A DNA stretch of 64,000 nt from UBA6663 sp044226485 (GCA_044226485.1 JBGAGY010000005.1:124001-188000), one strand, 5' to 3'. Positions 33,701 through 43,523 are shown, counted from the stretch's first letter. Program-made: numbers and translations. Notes: generated by a model not told the origin, from the sequence alone.

Positions 33701-36498
33701 CAGGCGCCGTATAGATCCTCGACCGGGACCCAGGCCAGGCCGCCCGCCTTGGGCCACTTCTCAAGCGTGACGGCGAGCAACTCATAGTCGAAGGCGTGGT
33801 CACCGATCAGGGTGGGGCCCGGGTAGGCATCGATGCTGGTGAAGGCGCCGCCAGAAATGTCCTTCATGCCGCGATCGAACGCGACCGAGGGTCGCGCATC
33901 GAGCGGCACGAGCGGCCCGGCGACGTAGCTGCTGCTGCCAGGCAGGGCGCTCTGCGCGGCGCCGACGTTGACCGCCCAGGTTTCGTCGACCTTGGGGTGT
34001 TCGATGCTGATCGATTTGAACGGATCCTCACTGGGCGGGATCGCATCCTGGCGCCACTCGAGGACGACATCCTCATCCAGGTCCTTGATCGGCGTCGGCA
34101 GCTTGACGACCAGGCGCAGCGTGCCGCGGACCCAGTACAGGGTAGGAGCCTTGCCCGCGAGCGTCGCCTCGGCGCTGAGGCCGATGCCAAAGCCGGCGAT
34201 CGAGATCTCGAACTCGCCGCCAAGGGTCAGGCTGCCCTCGAGCTGAGGGGGCGTCCACGTGATCTCGGCTTCGGCGCCGATCCAGGCCCGCAGGATGACT
34301 TTGACCGGCCCGAACGTCCAGTCGTAGCCCCAGCTGATCGCTGCGCCGGTGGCGATGCCATCGGGGCCGATCATCAAGTAGGCGTCGCCGTGCAACAGGC
34401 CGAGCAGCGAGGCGCGGATGCGCCGATCAACGGGCTGATCCTGCCCGAGATAGAAGTGCCAGTTGCGCGGATTGGCGAAGTCGAAGAACGCCTCGGCCGA
34501 AGCGGCGATGTCGAGGACCTGCCCCTGGCTGTAACCGGCGTCGACGTTGAGCTGCAGGGTGCCGGCCATGCCATCCAGCACCGCCAGGGCATCGAGCACG
34601 CCTTCGCTGGCCGGGTCGTCGTTGCTAGGCGGCAACTGCAGGAAGTTGGCCTTGCCGTGCAGCATGATCACCGGGCCGGGGAGGACGAGCACAAACAGGC
34701 CCTTGACCGAGACCACGCGCCCGAGGTCGAAGAGCGTGCCCAGGGTCAGGCCCGCGCCGAGCGCCTTTCCGTCGGCGGCGCCGATCCACTTGTCGGTGTG
34801 CGTCACGTTGAGCGGCGCCGGCTGGGCCGCGTACCAGCCATACCAGTCGCCGTTTGTGGCTGACGGGTTGACGTTCATGCCGTACAGGCCCGAGAGGCCA
34901 TACAGCGCGGCACCCGTGGCCCACAACGGCAGGCCGACCGGCAGGGTCACCTCGAGGAAGGTATAGACGAACTTGTAGTCCTCGACGAGGTTCCGCCCGA
35001 CCTTGAGCGACGCATCCAGCGTGATCCCGAGCGGCAGCAGCGCCAGCTTGACGTTTCCCTTAAAGTAGCGCTCGGTCGCTTCGTTGATAAAGGCGACATC
35101 GCCGTCGAGCGTGAGCACACCGGGCAGCGTCAACTCAAGGCCCACGCCCTGCAAGGTCACCTCGGGCGCCGACAGCCCGTCCGGATCCCATGTGACGCGC
35201 AGGCCCTCGACCGAGGCTCCGGTGGGCAGGAAGTCGACCAGGTGCACGCCGCCCGAGAAGCCGATCCAACGGCGCCCATCGTCCAGGCGCCCCAAACCCA
35301 GCCGGCTGATCTCGAGCAGGAAGCCGAACAGGTCGAGCGCAATCGGCGTTTGCAGGTCGAGCCAGCCGCCGGGCAACTCGATGTCGCCGGCAGCTGTGAT
35401 GCGCAGACCCTGCAGGTCGATTGCCGGCCACTGCAGCCCGGGGCTGAGGACCGTGAGTTGCAGGCTCCCGTTTAGCACCACGGCCGGCAGGTCGCCGGCT
35501 TCGAGCGAGAGGCTTGATACACGCAGCGTACCGAGATTCGGGATCTCCAGCGAGATCAAGCCCTCCGGATCGGCCGCGCCGAGGTTGAGTGCCAGGCCGC
35601 CCGAGGAATCGAGCGCCACCTCGACGGCGAGCACCTGGTCGAAGAAGGGCAACCCGATCTCGCCAGCGAAGACACCCGAGGTCACGGCGTTCTGCGTCAG
35701 GGTGACGCCGACACTTCTCAACGCGAACGGAAGGCCCAGCAGGGTTCCGGCGCCGACGCCGACCGGTGTCGGGCCATCCCAGCCCGTTTGCCACTCGGCC
35801 GAGAACGATCCGCTGACCCCGCCCTGACCGATGACGAGGCCCTGCACGGTCAGGCTATCGGGCGTGATGGAGGGCAGGGCAAACGCAGATGGAAGGTAGA
35901 TCTTGACCTGGTCGAGCGCGACGCCGCGGAACCCTTCAGGCTGTCCGGGCGGCGGGATCTCTTTGCCCGACAGAAACAGACGCGCGCCGGAGACCTCGAC
36001 CACGATGCCCGTGTTCCCGATCATGAACGGCGTCAGGGTCAGGTCGTTCGTGAGCTCCAACGTCGGGCAGAAGTCGGCATCCAGGACGAGCCCACCGACT
36101 TCCAGAGCCAGCTCCAGCGCTTCGGGCTGCCCGGTTGCGTCGAGCCGCGGCGTCCAGTTCGGATACGGCCCATCGACGGGGACGAGCAACGCGCTGGCGA
36201 TGCGCAAGCTCGCCGTGAACCCGCCAGCGCGCAGCTCGAAGGCGCCGGCGTACTCGACCTCGATGGCGGTTGTCGTGCTCGGCATCACAAACTTGAAGCC
36301 GTCGAGCCCAATCAGCGGGATGACCAGGTCGTCGCCCGTGCCGAGCGCCAGGTCGAGGCGCGCGGTTGCGCGCGCGGCAGCCTGCTCGAGGCGATACCCC
36401 GTGATCGCGATCGTGCCCAGGCCAGGGTCGCCGAAGAGGTGATCGGGCCACCACGTCAGAACGTCGGAGAGCGGAATGTATGTCGCGTGTGGGCTCAT
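30772..36498 (-). CDS. Giant β-rich protein, 1908 aa, jelly-roll modules
   Basis: I do not recognise the N-terminal 1000 residues. They are a long run of β-strand-like segments with frequent LTL, GLxL and GWL patterns and no membrane helix or signal peptide, which suggests an elongated or shell-like structure. Residues about 1325-1490 (FDGDLTQWTDP ... GLAWRYTND) and 1500-1690 (GLIARFRQP ... FHLGADDPAF) look like two concanavalin/laminin-G type jelly rolls. About 1720-1785 is an Ala/Glu-rich coiled coil (FAEEVAEAAATLAAATTALA). It is the third gene of a unit with the 944-aa and FN3 proteins (9-nt gap). Structural or secreted complex component is the best guess. Confidence 0.75.
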   Translation of the reverse strand: MSPHATYIPLSDVLTWWPDHLFGDPGLGTIAITGYRLEQAAARATARLDLALGTGDDLVIPLIGLDGFKFVMPSTTTAIEVEYAGAFELRAGGFTASLRIASALLVPVDGPYPNWTPRLDATGQPEALELALEVGGLVLDADFCPTLELTNDLTLTPFMIGNTGIVVEVSGARLFLSGKEIPPPGQPEGFRGVALDQVKIYLPSAFALPSITPDSLTVQGLVIGQGGVSGSFSAEWQTGWDGPTPVGVGAGTLLGLPFALRSVGVTLTQNAVTSGVFAGEIGLPFFDQVLAVEVALDSSGGLALNLGAADPEGLISLEIPNLGTLRVSSLSLEAGDLPAVVLNGSLQLTVLSPGLQWPAIDLQGLRITAAGDIELPGGWLDLQTPIALDLFGFLLEISRLGLGRLDDGRRWIGFSGGVHLVDFLPTGASVEGLRVTWDPDGLSAPEVTLQGVGLELTLPGVLTLDGDVAFINEATERYFKGNVKLALLPLGITLDASLKVGRNLVEDYKFVYTFLEVTLPVGLPLWATGAALYGLSGLYGMNVNPSATNGDWYGWYAAQPAPLNVTHTDKWIGAADGKALGAGLTLGTLFDLGRVVSVKGLFVLVLPGPVIMLHGKANFLQLPPSNDDPASEGVLDALAVLDGMAGTLQLNVDAGYSQGQVLDIAASAEAFFDFANPRNWHFYLGQDQPVDRRIRASLLGLLHGDAYLMIGPDGIATGAAISWGYDWTFGPVKVILRAWIGAEAEITWTPPQLEGSLTLGGEFEISIAGFGIGLSAEATLAGKAPTLYWVRGTLRLVVKLPTPIKDLDEDVVLEWRQDAIPPSEDPFKSISIEHPKVDETWAVNVGAAQSALPGSSSYVAGPLVPLDARPSVAFDRGMKDISGGAFTSIDAYPGPTLIGDHAFDYELLAVTLEKWPKAGGLAWVPVEDLYGAWMAVEDGEGEPAFTRLGLWAKSPFAFTRQTARTYRDAFLANHADWPCVEPPEVVTHCVDFEDYKLGATLGAAFEHGGLSFALILSSQAEIVATEGLCDQTRSLRVDDGLDTLWIMFPEPVRTIELCLEGTFVAVRAYANGVLADQVTNPEPGAVGLQANNIDSIALWTSDNCVLNRICYQTEAMTIEYTDVFNHNLSVYQGLQRWSSADEILEPEHWYRLTVQERIVRTTNGDRNEEVKTHVAHFQTGGPPGLTPAWALDPTASGAPGPSGEPPYPLGGRLQDLAPYVAWTIPSSGAAPVYRAYDLGVEFNENYIEQLVGADMALRLTDANDHPVVDAAGAEVLFANQWAEQPTAELVATELAYTTRVESCYGAPIESYIADQKIAFANGVLLEESFDGDLTQWTDPHPEDGGTWVVAEGVLRYDNLALPPLGALLVAGDAAWTDYALEVTLGDEGDDVGLAWRYTNDPVESYYRLRLNAFGRSLARVVAGVPTVLWEDATPYASTAGQILAVHCTGDRMRAQLGDALLFDLEDGAALTQGQVGIFTNATAAFEHFLVRVWPGAALEPQTAYGVDLLASGVLFAGGLRDGWVDAAFAWATFERVNARVAVIGREVWDDVRVEVNAAAVGRQIGLIARFRQPTPGSFTGYRLVVNLHESNATLARVAGTLSGGGFEIDSSVELWSCAGIGCPIDFGLSTHQLVLRCEGEAVIIEVDGLELARADDPAGPDQGQAGLFHLGADDPAFSDLVIRSARGTVHHWSFATSRYADFVEHLDTFSGQVVVETLAGVNTPRFAEEVAEAAATLAAATTALATARVELASAGPDEVELRRAEAQAAVRALAAESADRFAVLAELLFPGAYRALPPVVEVLDLRQGADRLALLLESPEPLDWQRIAARLARLDPITGVYAAVEDALLAWSDDGARAILAPTGTANPPDGDYELQLTYRLDIGFEAPVLRRGASSVPEIARLRFTLG

Positions 36499-36507
36499 GG
36501 GTCGTCC

Positions 36508-39342
36508 CTATGGGAAGCTGAACCAGAGATAGAAGCTCACCGGGCTGTCAGCGGCGCCGAACAGATCCTTGAGGGCGGTGCGATCGGCGGCGCTGAGCGT
36601 GGTCCAGAACTGCGTCTCGATCGCCTGCATCCAGCTGAAAGTGGTCGGGCCAAAGGCTGGAGCCGTCAGGTCGTTCCATTGCGGGGGCGAGCCGACGATG
36701 TCGGGCGTCCGCCGTGCGACCAGCGGGCCCCAGACCAGCGCTTGAAAGATCGCCCTGGCTTTCGCAGCGCTCAGGTAGGCCACTTTGTCCTTCAGGTCGT
36801 TGACAACGTCGCCGCCGGTGACGGTCGACTGCAGGGTCGTGTTGAACCCGCCGACCTCTCTTAAGGCCGTCCATAGCGCCCACGCGAATGCCAGCGGAAC
36901 TCGAAGGCCGAGACGTTGGTCGTTGAGTACGGGTGGGCCGGTTCGATCATTGAGATCGATCGTCAGACCCTCGTTGAGTAGCTTCGTGGTTGTGACGCCC
37001 GCTTTGTCCAGGATCACCGAGTGATAGCGCGGCACGGCAGTGGGCGAGGGCGACAGAACGGGTTGCACACCCGTCGCCTTGTCCATCAGAGCCGCTTCCG
37101 GCACAGCCGCCACGGCCTCTTCGAGCGTGGACCAGCCTCCGCTTACGCGGATGTTGTTGTTGGCCGCGTCGATGAAGTCCAGCCGGATGGTGTAGGCCTG
37201 TCCGCTGGTGTTCGGATCCTTGGCGAGAACCATGAAACTATGGTTGTCCATGTTCGCCAATCGATTCAAAACGATGTTGACCACGGCATGCGTCCACTCG
37301 TGCCAGATTGTGTGCAGGCGCCAGAACTGGGTCCGGTTGTCGAGTGCCACGGGTGAACCGTTGATCGTCGAAGTCATCGTGAAATGGTCGTGCCCAAGCA
37401 ACGTGAGCCGCCAGGCGCGGATCTTTCTTGAAGAAGTGGTGGGCAGTTCGGCCTGATCGGCATCTCCAAAGCGATCCTCGTTGGGTACGGGCATGGCCTC
37501 GGTCACGCGCACGCACGGGAGAGCGATGTCGTACGCCTGGTCCGCCGGGTTCGCAGCCGATGGCCACGTGCCGGCGCCGCGATGGCGGCCAAGGATGGCG
37601 GACCAGGACTCATCCACACCGTTGAGCATGAAGCCGCTCGTGAGATGGTGAAACCACAGGTGGACGTAGCGCAACTGCTGCAGCGCGTGGACGACCCCGG
37701 CGTGTCGGCCGTGGACCGACGAAAATTCCGAGTCGGCGGTCCCGCTGATGGTGACGAACCCGACCTGCAACGTTGCCAGCGCCGTGGCGGTGGAAGCGCC
37801 GCCCGGCCTGCCCAGCGTGGCCTTGATAGGCGCACCGATGATTGCCGCGTTCCGCGCATCGGCGTTCGACGAGTAGTTCGTGGCCGGCGAGCTACCGCCT
37901 TCGACCACATCACCCAGGATGGGCAACAGGCCGGTGCTGCGGTCCTCGATCTCGTAGTGGACGAGGACTTCCAGCCCGGCCAGGCCGTCGAAGCCATTGG
38001 TGAGCATGCCCCAGATCTGGCCGTGTTCATCGGTGCGGAAGATGCCGAGCGTGTTGGGCGCTGGCGACATGTCCCGGACCTCCACCTTGAGCCCCTTTGG
38101 GGCCTTGCGGATGACGGTCTCGAACCTGGCGGACGGGTCCGCACCGGTTGCAAACACCACGGGGTATTGGATCTGCAGAAAGATTGGTATACCGACGTAG
38201 TATTCGAGCGGCTGTGCGGCGCTCCCAACCAGCGCGTTCGCGTAGTTCACCAGGAACCCGAGATCGCCGATTGACTCGTCGGTCGTCGTGCGCCCCCCGG
38301 TCAGCCACGAATCGCTGAAGGTCCCCCAGACCACTTGTTGGGTGCGCTCGCGGGGCGTGCCCGCGTGCTGATACTGGGTCATGAACTTGGTTCCGGCCGG
38401 CAGGTCGACGCGGAACATCAGTCGCTCGCCGGCCGTGAGGTCGACCGTATTCAACAGAGCGCGCGAGGTCAGGAGCATCGCCTGTCCATCGGCGGCGACC
38501 GTCGCCTTGACCAGCTCCGTGTATTCGAATGCCGGAGTGCTCTTCTGCAGCGAGATCGTCGCGCCGTTCGGCACCGGAACGAACAAGCCCTTATCCGTCT
38601 CACTCGCAGCGTCGGTCGCGTTGGGCTGCCAGTAGACGAAGCGCACATGGATCTCCACATCGCGCGCGCCGACGTCGGAGAGGATTGCGGCGATGAGAGG
38701 ATGCGCTTCGAGCGATGGCGCCATTTGCCGGAATGTCGCCAGCGCCGTGGCTGCGTCCAGCTCGCTGATCCCCGACTCGTACGTCGCCCAGGCACGCAGG
38801 CCCAGTGTGTAAAGGCCGGCGACCGCCGGGGCCAGCGAGCCCAGGCTCATCGGTGCCTGGTCGGCGAGCAAGACATGGATGCCTGCCGCACCCGCGAGCA
38901 CATCGGCGCGCAGGTCAGCGCCGCTGGCATAGCCGCGCGGCACGGCCAAAGCATCCAGATCTACCCCTGTGAGGAAGGCCTCGAACGAGTCAATCGTGAC
39001 GCCCTCAAGCGCCCACCAATCGGCGATCGGCTGACCGGTGGTCGACAGGATCGGCGCCCATTCGTACGTGCTCAACACGTGGATGAGCACCAGGTGGCTT
39101 CCGAGGGGGGCGCTGACCTCCGGCCCGTTTGCAGGAGTCACGGTCACGCCGGCGGGCACGAAGAAGACCTCACCCGGCGCGATCATGAACAACGTCGGGT
39201 CGACGCTCAACTGCTCCGCGTACTGCACGTTCAGGCCGAGGCCATCGTCGCGGGCCGTCAGGATCAGGTCGTTGGCCGAGATCTCGGCCATGCGCGCTTC
39301 GTCAATCAGCGGGGCGAACAGGGTCGTCAGGTCGGTGGCCAT
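36508..39342 (-). CDS. 944-aa protein with HEWTH zincin-like motif
   Basis: Unrecognised large protein. Residues about 20-110 look like a small β domain with an envelope-associated LysM/PA14-like character, which is uncertain. Middle β-rich regions follow. At residues 681-685 the segment TIWHEWTHAVVNIVLNRL contains HEWTH, the HExxH signature of zinc metallopeptidases within a helix. The third zinc ligand cannot be identified. If active, it would be a peptidase working with the neighbours. The C-terminal 150 residues are helical. The start overlaps the end of the FN3 gene by 16 nt, with a GGAGG site 5 nt before the ATG, so the genes are coupled. Confidence 0.75.
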   Translation of the reverse strand: MATDLTTLFAPLIDEARMAEISANDLILTARDDGLGLNVQYAEQLSVDPTLFMIAPGEVFFVPAGVTVTPANGPEVSAPLGSHLVLIHVLSTYEWAPILSTTGQPIADWWALEGVTIDSFEAFLTGVDLDALAVPRGYASGADLRADVLAGAAGIHVLLADQAPMSLGSLAPAVAGLYTLGLRAWATYESGISELDAATALATFRQMAPSLEAHPLIAAILSDVGARDVEIHVRFVYWQPNATDAASETDKGLFVPVPNGATISLQKSTPAFEYTELVKATVAADGQAMLLTSRALLNTVDLTAGERLMFRVDLPAGTKFMTQYQHAGTPRERTQQVVWGTFSDSWLTGGRTTTDESIGDLGFLVNYANALVGSAAQPLEYYVGIPIFLQIQYPVVFATGADPSARFETVIRKAPKGLKVEVRDMSPAPNTLGIFRTDEHGQIWGMLTNGFDGLAGLEVLVHYEIEDRSTGLLPILGDVVEGGSSPATNYSSNADARNAAIIGAPIKATLGRPGGASTATALATLQVGFVTISGTADSEFSSVHGRHAGVVHALQQLRYVHLWFHHLTSGFMLNGVDESWSAILGRHRGAGTWPSAANPADQAYDIALPCVRVTEAMPVPNEDRFGDADQAELPTTSSRKIRAWRLTLLGHDHFTMTSTINGSPVALDNRTQFWRLHTIWHEWTHAVVNIVLNRLANMDNHSFMVLAKDPNTSGQAYTIRLDFIDAANNNIRVSGGWSTLEEAVAAVPEAALMDKATGVQPVLSPSPTAVPRYHSVILDKAGVTTTKLLNEGLTIDLNDRTGPPVLNDQRLGLRVPLAFAWALWTALREVGGFNTTLQSTVTGGDVVNDLKDKVAYLSAAKARAIFQALVWGPLVARRTPDIVGSPPQWNDLTAPAFGPTTFSWMQAIETQFWTTLSAADRTALKDLFGAADSPVSFYLWFSFP

Positions 39343-42300
39343 GTATCCTCCGCTCCATTCGACGTCGGCGCGACGACCGTTTCGTTGAACGCGCGGGTAT
39401 TGACCTTCCCGGCGCGATCCTTCAGCCGTACACGGTAGCTTTGGGCCAATCCCAGGACGGCCGTTGTGTCCACATAGGCGTATCGCCGGGCGCCGTCACC
39501 GTCCGTGTCCGCGGCATCGACAGGCTCGGTCAGGGTTACGATCGCGCGCCAGACCCGTTCGTACTGACCCCGGCGCTCGAGCGTGGCCTCAGCCATCGAG
39601 GACTGCGCCAGCCAGGTCAGCGCGACAGCCGCTGGCAGATCGGCCGCAGCCGGGTCGTCGAAGTCGAACACGGCCCCCGTTCCGTCGACGCGCACCCATT
39701 CAGACTCTTCCCATTCCGGCGGTTGCGGCGGTAAGGCGTCGGCCACGCGCGCGGCGAGAACCGTTGTCGGCGGCGAGACGTTGCCTGCCACGTCGACCGC
39801 CGCCAGCCGGTAGTAAAACGTCTGCAGGCCGTCCAGGCCGTCATCAACATGGGTCACCACGAGGTCCGCCGTCGGGAGAATCGTGAACGTCGGCGGCGTT
39901 CGGCGCAGATCGGTCAAGGCTTCGGGATCACCACTGCGCCAGACCCGATACTCCTGCAGGTCCGCTTCCCGATTGGCCGTCCAACGGAGCACCACATGCC
40001 GGTCACCGCCGACTACGCCAATCATGGCCGGCGTCGCGGGCGGCGTGACGTCGAAGATGTGCACCGGCGGGAAGGCCAGGGCTGACGGCCACGGGCTCAG
40101 GTTCCCGGCCGCGTCACACGAGCGCACCCGATAGATGTACATCCCCTGGCCGCGCCCGTCGAACGTGTCGACCAGGGATATGCCCATGACCAGATCGGGC
40201 GTGACCCGCCGAAACGCCCGTTCGTTGCCGTCGAGCGCGGCCAGCGCCTGCACCTGGCGATCGGTGAGCGCGGGATAGAAGCGCTCAGCCCAGGCGCGCC
40301 AGGTGTCGAAGTGGCCGGCGACGTCGGCCAACAGGGCGGCCTCGGTCAGCGCCGGGTCGAAGGTGGCCAACCATTCGCTGAAGCCGGGATCGTCGGCGAA
40401 AACGCTACCGGTCGCATACACACCTTTGCGGCCCTGACGAAGCGCGCGATCCTGATCGAACAGGGCCGCGCCGCTGCAGCGGTAGACGGCGTAGCCTGCG
40501 ACGCCGGAGACAGCGTTCCAGCTCAGCGTGTAGCGCGCCTGGCCGTAGTAGTTGGCGGGGCCGGCGTAGATCGGATCGTCGGGCGCGTCGGGCACGCCCG
40601 ACAACGACGCTGGAGGGGTCCGCCTGACGGCCTCGATCCGCGCCGGGATCGAGGGCGCGCCCTCGTTGCCGGGCCGACCGCCTAGCCCGCCGCGACGCGG
40701 CCGCGACCAGACCGGGTCGTCCACGGCCTCGGGCTGGCCGTCGGAGGCCGTGGCCGCCACGTGAGTCACGATCGCGGCCCGGTCCTCCGGGATGGTCAGG
40801 GCCAATCCACCGATGCGAACCTCATAGCGCCGGCCCGGGAAGTAAGTGCAGGCTGCTCCAACCGGCGGCTCAGCCGCGGCCGCGCTCGCTGCCGTCGATT
40901 GCGGGACCAGATGGACCTGCACTGCGCCGCCGAGCGTGTGCCCGTAGGCTGGATAGACCATACCCTCGCAAAGCAACACACCCGGCAACAGTGTGCCGTC
41001 GGGGTCGGTCAGGGCCTGATCCACAGTGACCGTGCGGGTCGCCCCGACGCGCGTCATCACGGGGGCAGGGGGCGACAGTTCGTCGAAGTCGGTCACCGCA
41101 ACGACCAGGCCCACCACGGGCGCCGCATCTCGAACGGCCGTGACGAAGGCGCGCCGCTGCCAGGCCGTGGTTCGGCCGAAGTCCACCCAGGCCGAGTGAC
41201 CGGGGCTCACGGTCAGGCTGCAGGCGCCTGGGCGGGGTGCAAGGGAAGGTTGAGTCAGGTTGTCGACCGAGAACGCGCAGTCGTCACCGGCGGAATGGCT
41301 CGTGATCGGGAAGAAGTCCTGCCCCACGCGCAGCGTAAGCCCGGCGAGGGCGTCAGCGACTCCCTGCCATGAGATCGTCGTGGCCACCGTCGACGTGGCG
41401 CCGTGGTCGGTGACGGCCGTCACCGCGCCATCCAGCCGATTGAGTGCGCCAGGTTCGGCGTAGATTCGGAACTCGCCCAGCGGCTCGGCCACGTCAGGCG
41501 CCTGCAGGCTGAACAGGCCCGGCCACTCCCAGCTGACCTTGACGCCCGGGCCGTTGGCCTCGGCCCACTCGCGGTCGGTGGCGCTCAACCACGGGTCGAG
41601 CGGATCCAGATAATTGGCGCGCACCGCCTGGGGCGATGGCGGCGGCACCCGTTCCCGCACGACCACCTGTTGTGTGGACCCCCAGTCGCTCAGGACACCG
41701 AACAGATCGCTGCCGCGGACGGCATAGCCGTAGGTGCCATCGGCGACGGCGCGATCCGAGTACAGCGGGGCGGAGGCGTTGTCGCGCTCAACGATCAGGG
41801 TCGGAGCGCCGTCGTTGAGGGTGGCCTCACGCACAATCGTCTGACCGTCCGCAGCATAGTCGACTCGCTGGACGAGGTAGTAGATCGGTTCCTCGGGCAT
41901 GAGGAAAACGCCGCCTGCCTCGCGCCGTGGCCAGCGCAGATCCACGCGGGACTGGGCACTGAGGAGCTGGCCCAGCTCGTCAAGGCCGGTCGGTGTGCGA
42001 ACCACGCTGGCGGGTTCGAGTGTTGGGCCAAGCGCTCGCCGCGATTCGTTCGCGCGGACGTGGAAGACGTCGTAAGTGACATCACCCAATCCGCCGATCT
42101 GTCGCCGCAGCACCACCTCAACCACATCCACGTCACCTAATGGGAAGAGCAGGATCTGGTCGATGCCCGCGACGTCATCGAATTGCAGGGACAGCTCACC
42201 CGGCGGCCGAACCTGCAGGCTGACAACGGCCGTGCCGTGGCAGGCCTTGGCCGTGACGGCTCCTTCAGAGACCAGGTGCACACTGATGGACGGCACCGCT

Positions 42301-43523
42301 TCAGCCACTGTGATCGTGATCGGGCCGGCCGGGATATGGCGACTGACATGCACGGCCGCTTGCTCCGAGCCGGCCCAGTTGACTCGCGCCCCCTCCAGGG
42401 GGTTCGCGGACGCGACCCGCAGCCCACGCCGTTCGAGCGTCGTCCCGATCCGACGCCCGGGCTCCAGGTCCCCAAAGGTGATGCGCCTCCCGGGGTAAGG
42501 CGTGTCGTCGTAGTGGGCGACGACGCGGTAGTCGTAGAAGGTCGACGTGGACGGCGGCTCGTCGTGCCAGTAAAGGCCGAGCTCGCGCGCCAGGTTCGGG
42601 TCGAGCGCCATCAGCTGTATCAGACTGACGCCCGGCCAATCCAGGCTGGCGGCGCTCTCAGCGTCGTTGTGTTGGATCCGGTGGAGCCGCTGCGGATCTG
42701 TGCCCACGAGATCGTACAAGAGGCCGTGCAGATCGTCCCGAAAGCCGTCTGCGTAGGCCTGGCGCCTCTCCTCCGGCAGCCCGGCTGGCAACCGCGCCTC
42801 GGCCTCGGCCTGATCGTCGCCTGGGTGGTTGTGCGGCGACCCCCAGACAGGATGCGTGATTGGAAGATAGATAGGCGTAGCGCCATTGAGCGGGTTCTGG
42901 GGCCAGAACAGGTCCTTACCTTCGCGCAGGAGGACAAAGCACAACTCACACAACATCATGTCGCGCCCGCGCAGGACGAGGTGATCGAAGCCGTCGGCGT
43001 GAACCGTAAGGACACGCACCTTCCCGCGCTTGTGAGCCGGCTCACGGGCCACGGTTACAGGCCCCGAGGGCGTTTCCCGTATGGCCTCGCCGATCGGGTT
43101 GGCCGGCGTATCGGAGTCGAACGTGATCCGCACGATGCGCACTGGCGCGCCGAAGCTGATCCGGATTTCCCGGTCGCCGGGGAATCGGGCCGCGGTACGG
43201 TCTTGGTCGTCGCAGCCGCGCGTGATCCGCACCACACCCGAAAACTCGAATGCCACGCCGGGCCTGACATGATCGTCGTCGGCGGGCACCCAGGCCACGC
43301 CGACCACGTCAGCCTCGCGGAAGGAGCCGCAGCGCCAGTAGTGCCCGTTGTTCTCCCGGCGCCGATACAGGTCAAATCCGCCCGGCGGGAAACCTAGCTC
43401 CGGTGCCGTTTGCCAGCGCAGGTGGATCCCCTGTTCCAGAGCGCTGCCGTCGACGCGCGGCTCACCGCCGGTCGAGCCGCGACTGGTCATAGTGAGGAGG
43501 TTGCCGTTTTGATAGGGGTCCAT
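39327..43523 (-). CDS. Large fibronectin type III repeat protein, 1398 aa
   Basis: The C-terminal half contains several FN3 modules. Typical elements are TLSWNAVSGVAGYAVYRC, VVLRWTANREADLQEYRVW with FYYRLAAVDVAGNVSP, and YRVRLKDRAGKVN near the end. The N-terminal half is a mix of β modules with F5/8-like segments (VRIVRITFDSDTPANP) and another FN3-like region (YYLVQRVDYAADGQ ... GYAVRGSDLFG). There is no signal peptide or membrane segment. It is the first gene of the three-gene unit. Such proteins usually act as scaffolds or adhesins. A small inverted repeat lies directly before the start codon. Confidence 0.82.
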   Translation of the reverse strand: MDPYQNGNLLTMTSRGSTGGEPRVDGSALEQGIHLRWQTAPELGFPPGGFDLYRRRENNGHYWRCGSFREADVVGVAWVPADDDHVRPGVAFEFSGVVRITRGCDDQDRTAARFPGDREIRISFGAPVRIVRITFDSDTPANPIGEAIRETPSGPVTVAREPAHKRGKVRVLTVHADGFDHLVLRGRDMMLCELCFVLLREGKDLFWPQNPLNGATPIYLPITHPVWGSPHNHPGDDQAEAEARLPAGLPEERRQAYADGFRDDLHGLLYDLVGTDPQRLHRIQHNDAESAASLDWPGVSLIQLMALDPNLARELGLYWHDEPPSTSTFYDYRVVAHYDDTPYPGRRITFGDLEPGRRIGTTLERRGLRVASANPLEGARVNWAGSEQAAVHVSRHIPAGPITITVAEAVPSISVHLVSEGAVTAKACHGTAVVSLQVRPPGELSLQFDDVAGIDQILLFPLGDVDVVEVVLRRQIGGLGDVTYDVFHVRANESRRALGPTLEPASVVRTPTGLDELGQLLSAQSRVDLRWPRREAGGVFLMPEEPIYYLVQRVDYAADGQTIVREATLNDGAPTLIVERDNASAPLYSDRAVADGTYGYAVRGSDLFGVLSDWGSTQQVVVRERVPPPSPQAVRANYLDPLDPWLSATDREWAEANGPGVKVSWEWPGLFSLQAPDVAEPLGEFRIYAEPGALNRLDGAVTAVTDHGATSTVATTISWQGVADALAGLTLRVGQDFFPITSHSAGDDCAFSVDNLTQPSLAPRPGACSLTVSPGHSAWVDFGRTTAWQRRAFVTAVRDAAPVVGLVVAVTDFDELSPPAPVMTRVGATRTVTVDQALTDPDGTLLPGVLLCEGMVYPAYGHTLGGAVQVHLVPQSTAASAAAAEPPVGAACTYFPGRRYEVRIGGLALTIPEDRAAIVTHVAATASDGQPEAVDDPVWSRPRRGGLGGRPGNEGAPSIPARIEAVRRTPPASLSGVPDAPDDPIYAGPANYYGQARYTLSWNAVSGVAGYAVYRCSGAALFDQDRALRQGRKGVYATGSVFADDPGFSEWLATFDPALTEAALLADVAGHFDTWRAWAERFYPALTDRQVQALAALDGNERAFRRVTPDLVMGISLVDTFDGRGQGMYIYRVRSCDAAGNLSPWPSALAFPPVHIFDVTPPATPAMIGVVGGDRHVVLRWTANREADLQEYRVWRSGDPEALTDLRRTPPTFTILPTADLVVTHVDDGLDGLQTFYYRLAAVDVAGNVSPPTTVLAARVADALPPQPPEWEESEWVRVDGTGAVFDFDDPAAADLPAAVALTWLAQSSMAEATLERRGQYERVWRAIVTLTEPVDAADTDGDGARRYAYVDTTAVLGLAQSYRVRLKDRAGKVNTRAFNETVVAPTSNGAEDTWPPT

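Noticed and set aside
36508..39342. Assignment of the 944-aa protein to a known peptidase family
   Set aside because: Only HEWTH is visible. Neither a metzincin H-x-x-G-x-x-H extension nor a clear gluzincin Glu could be found.
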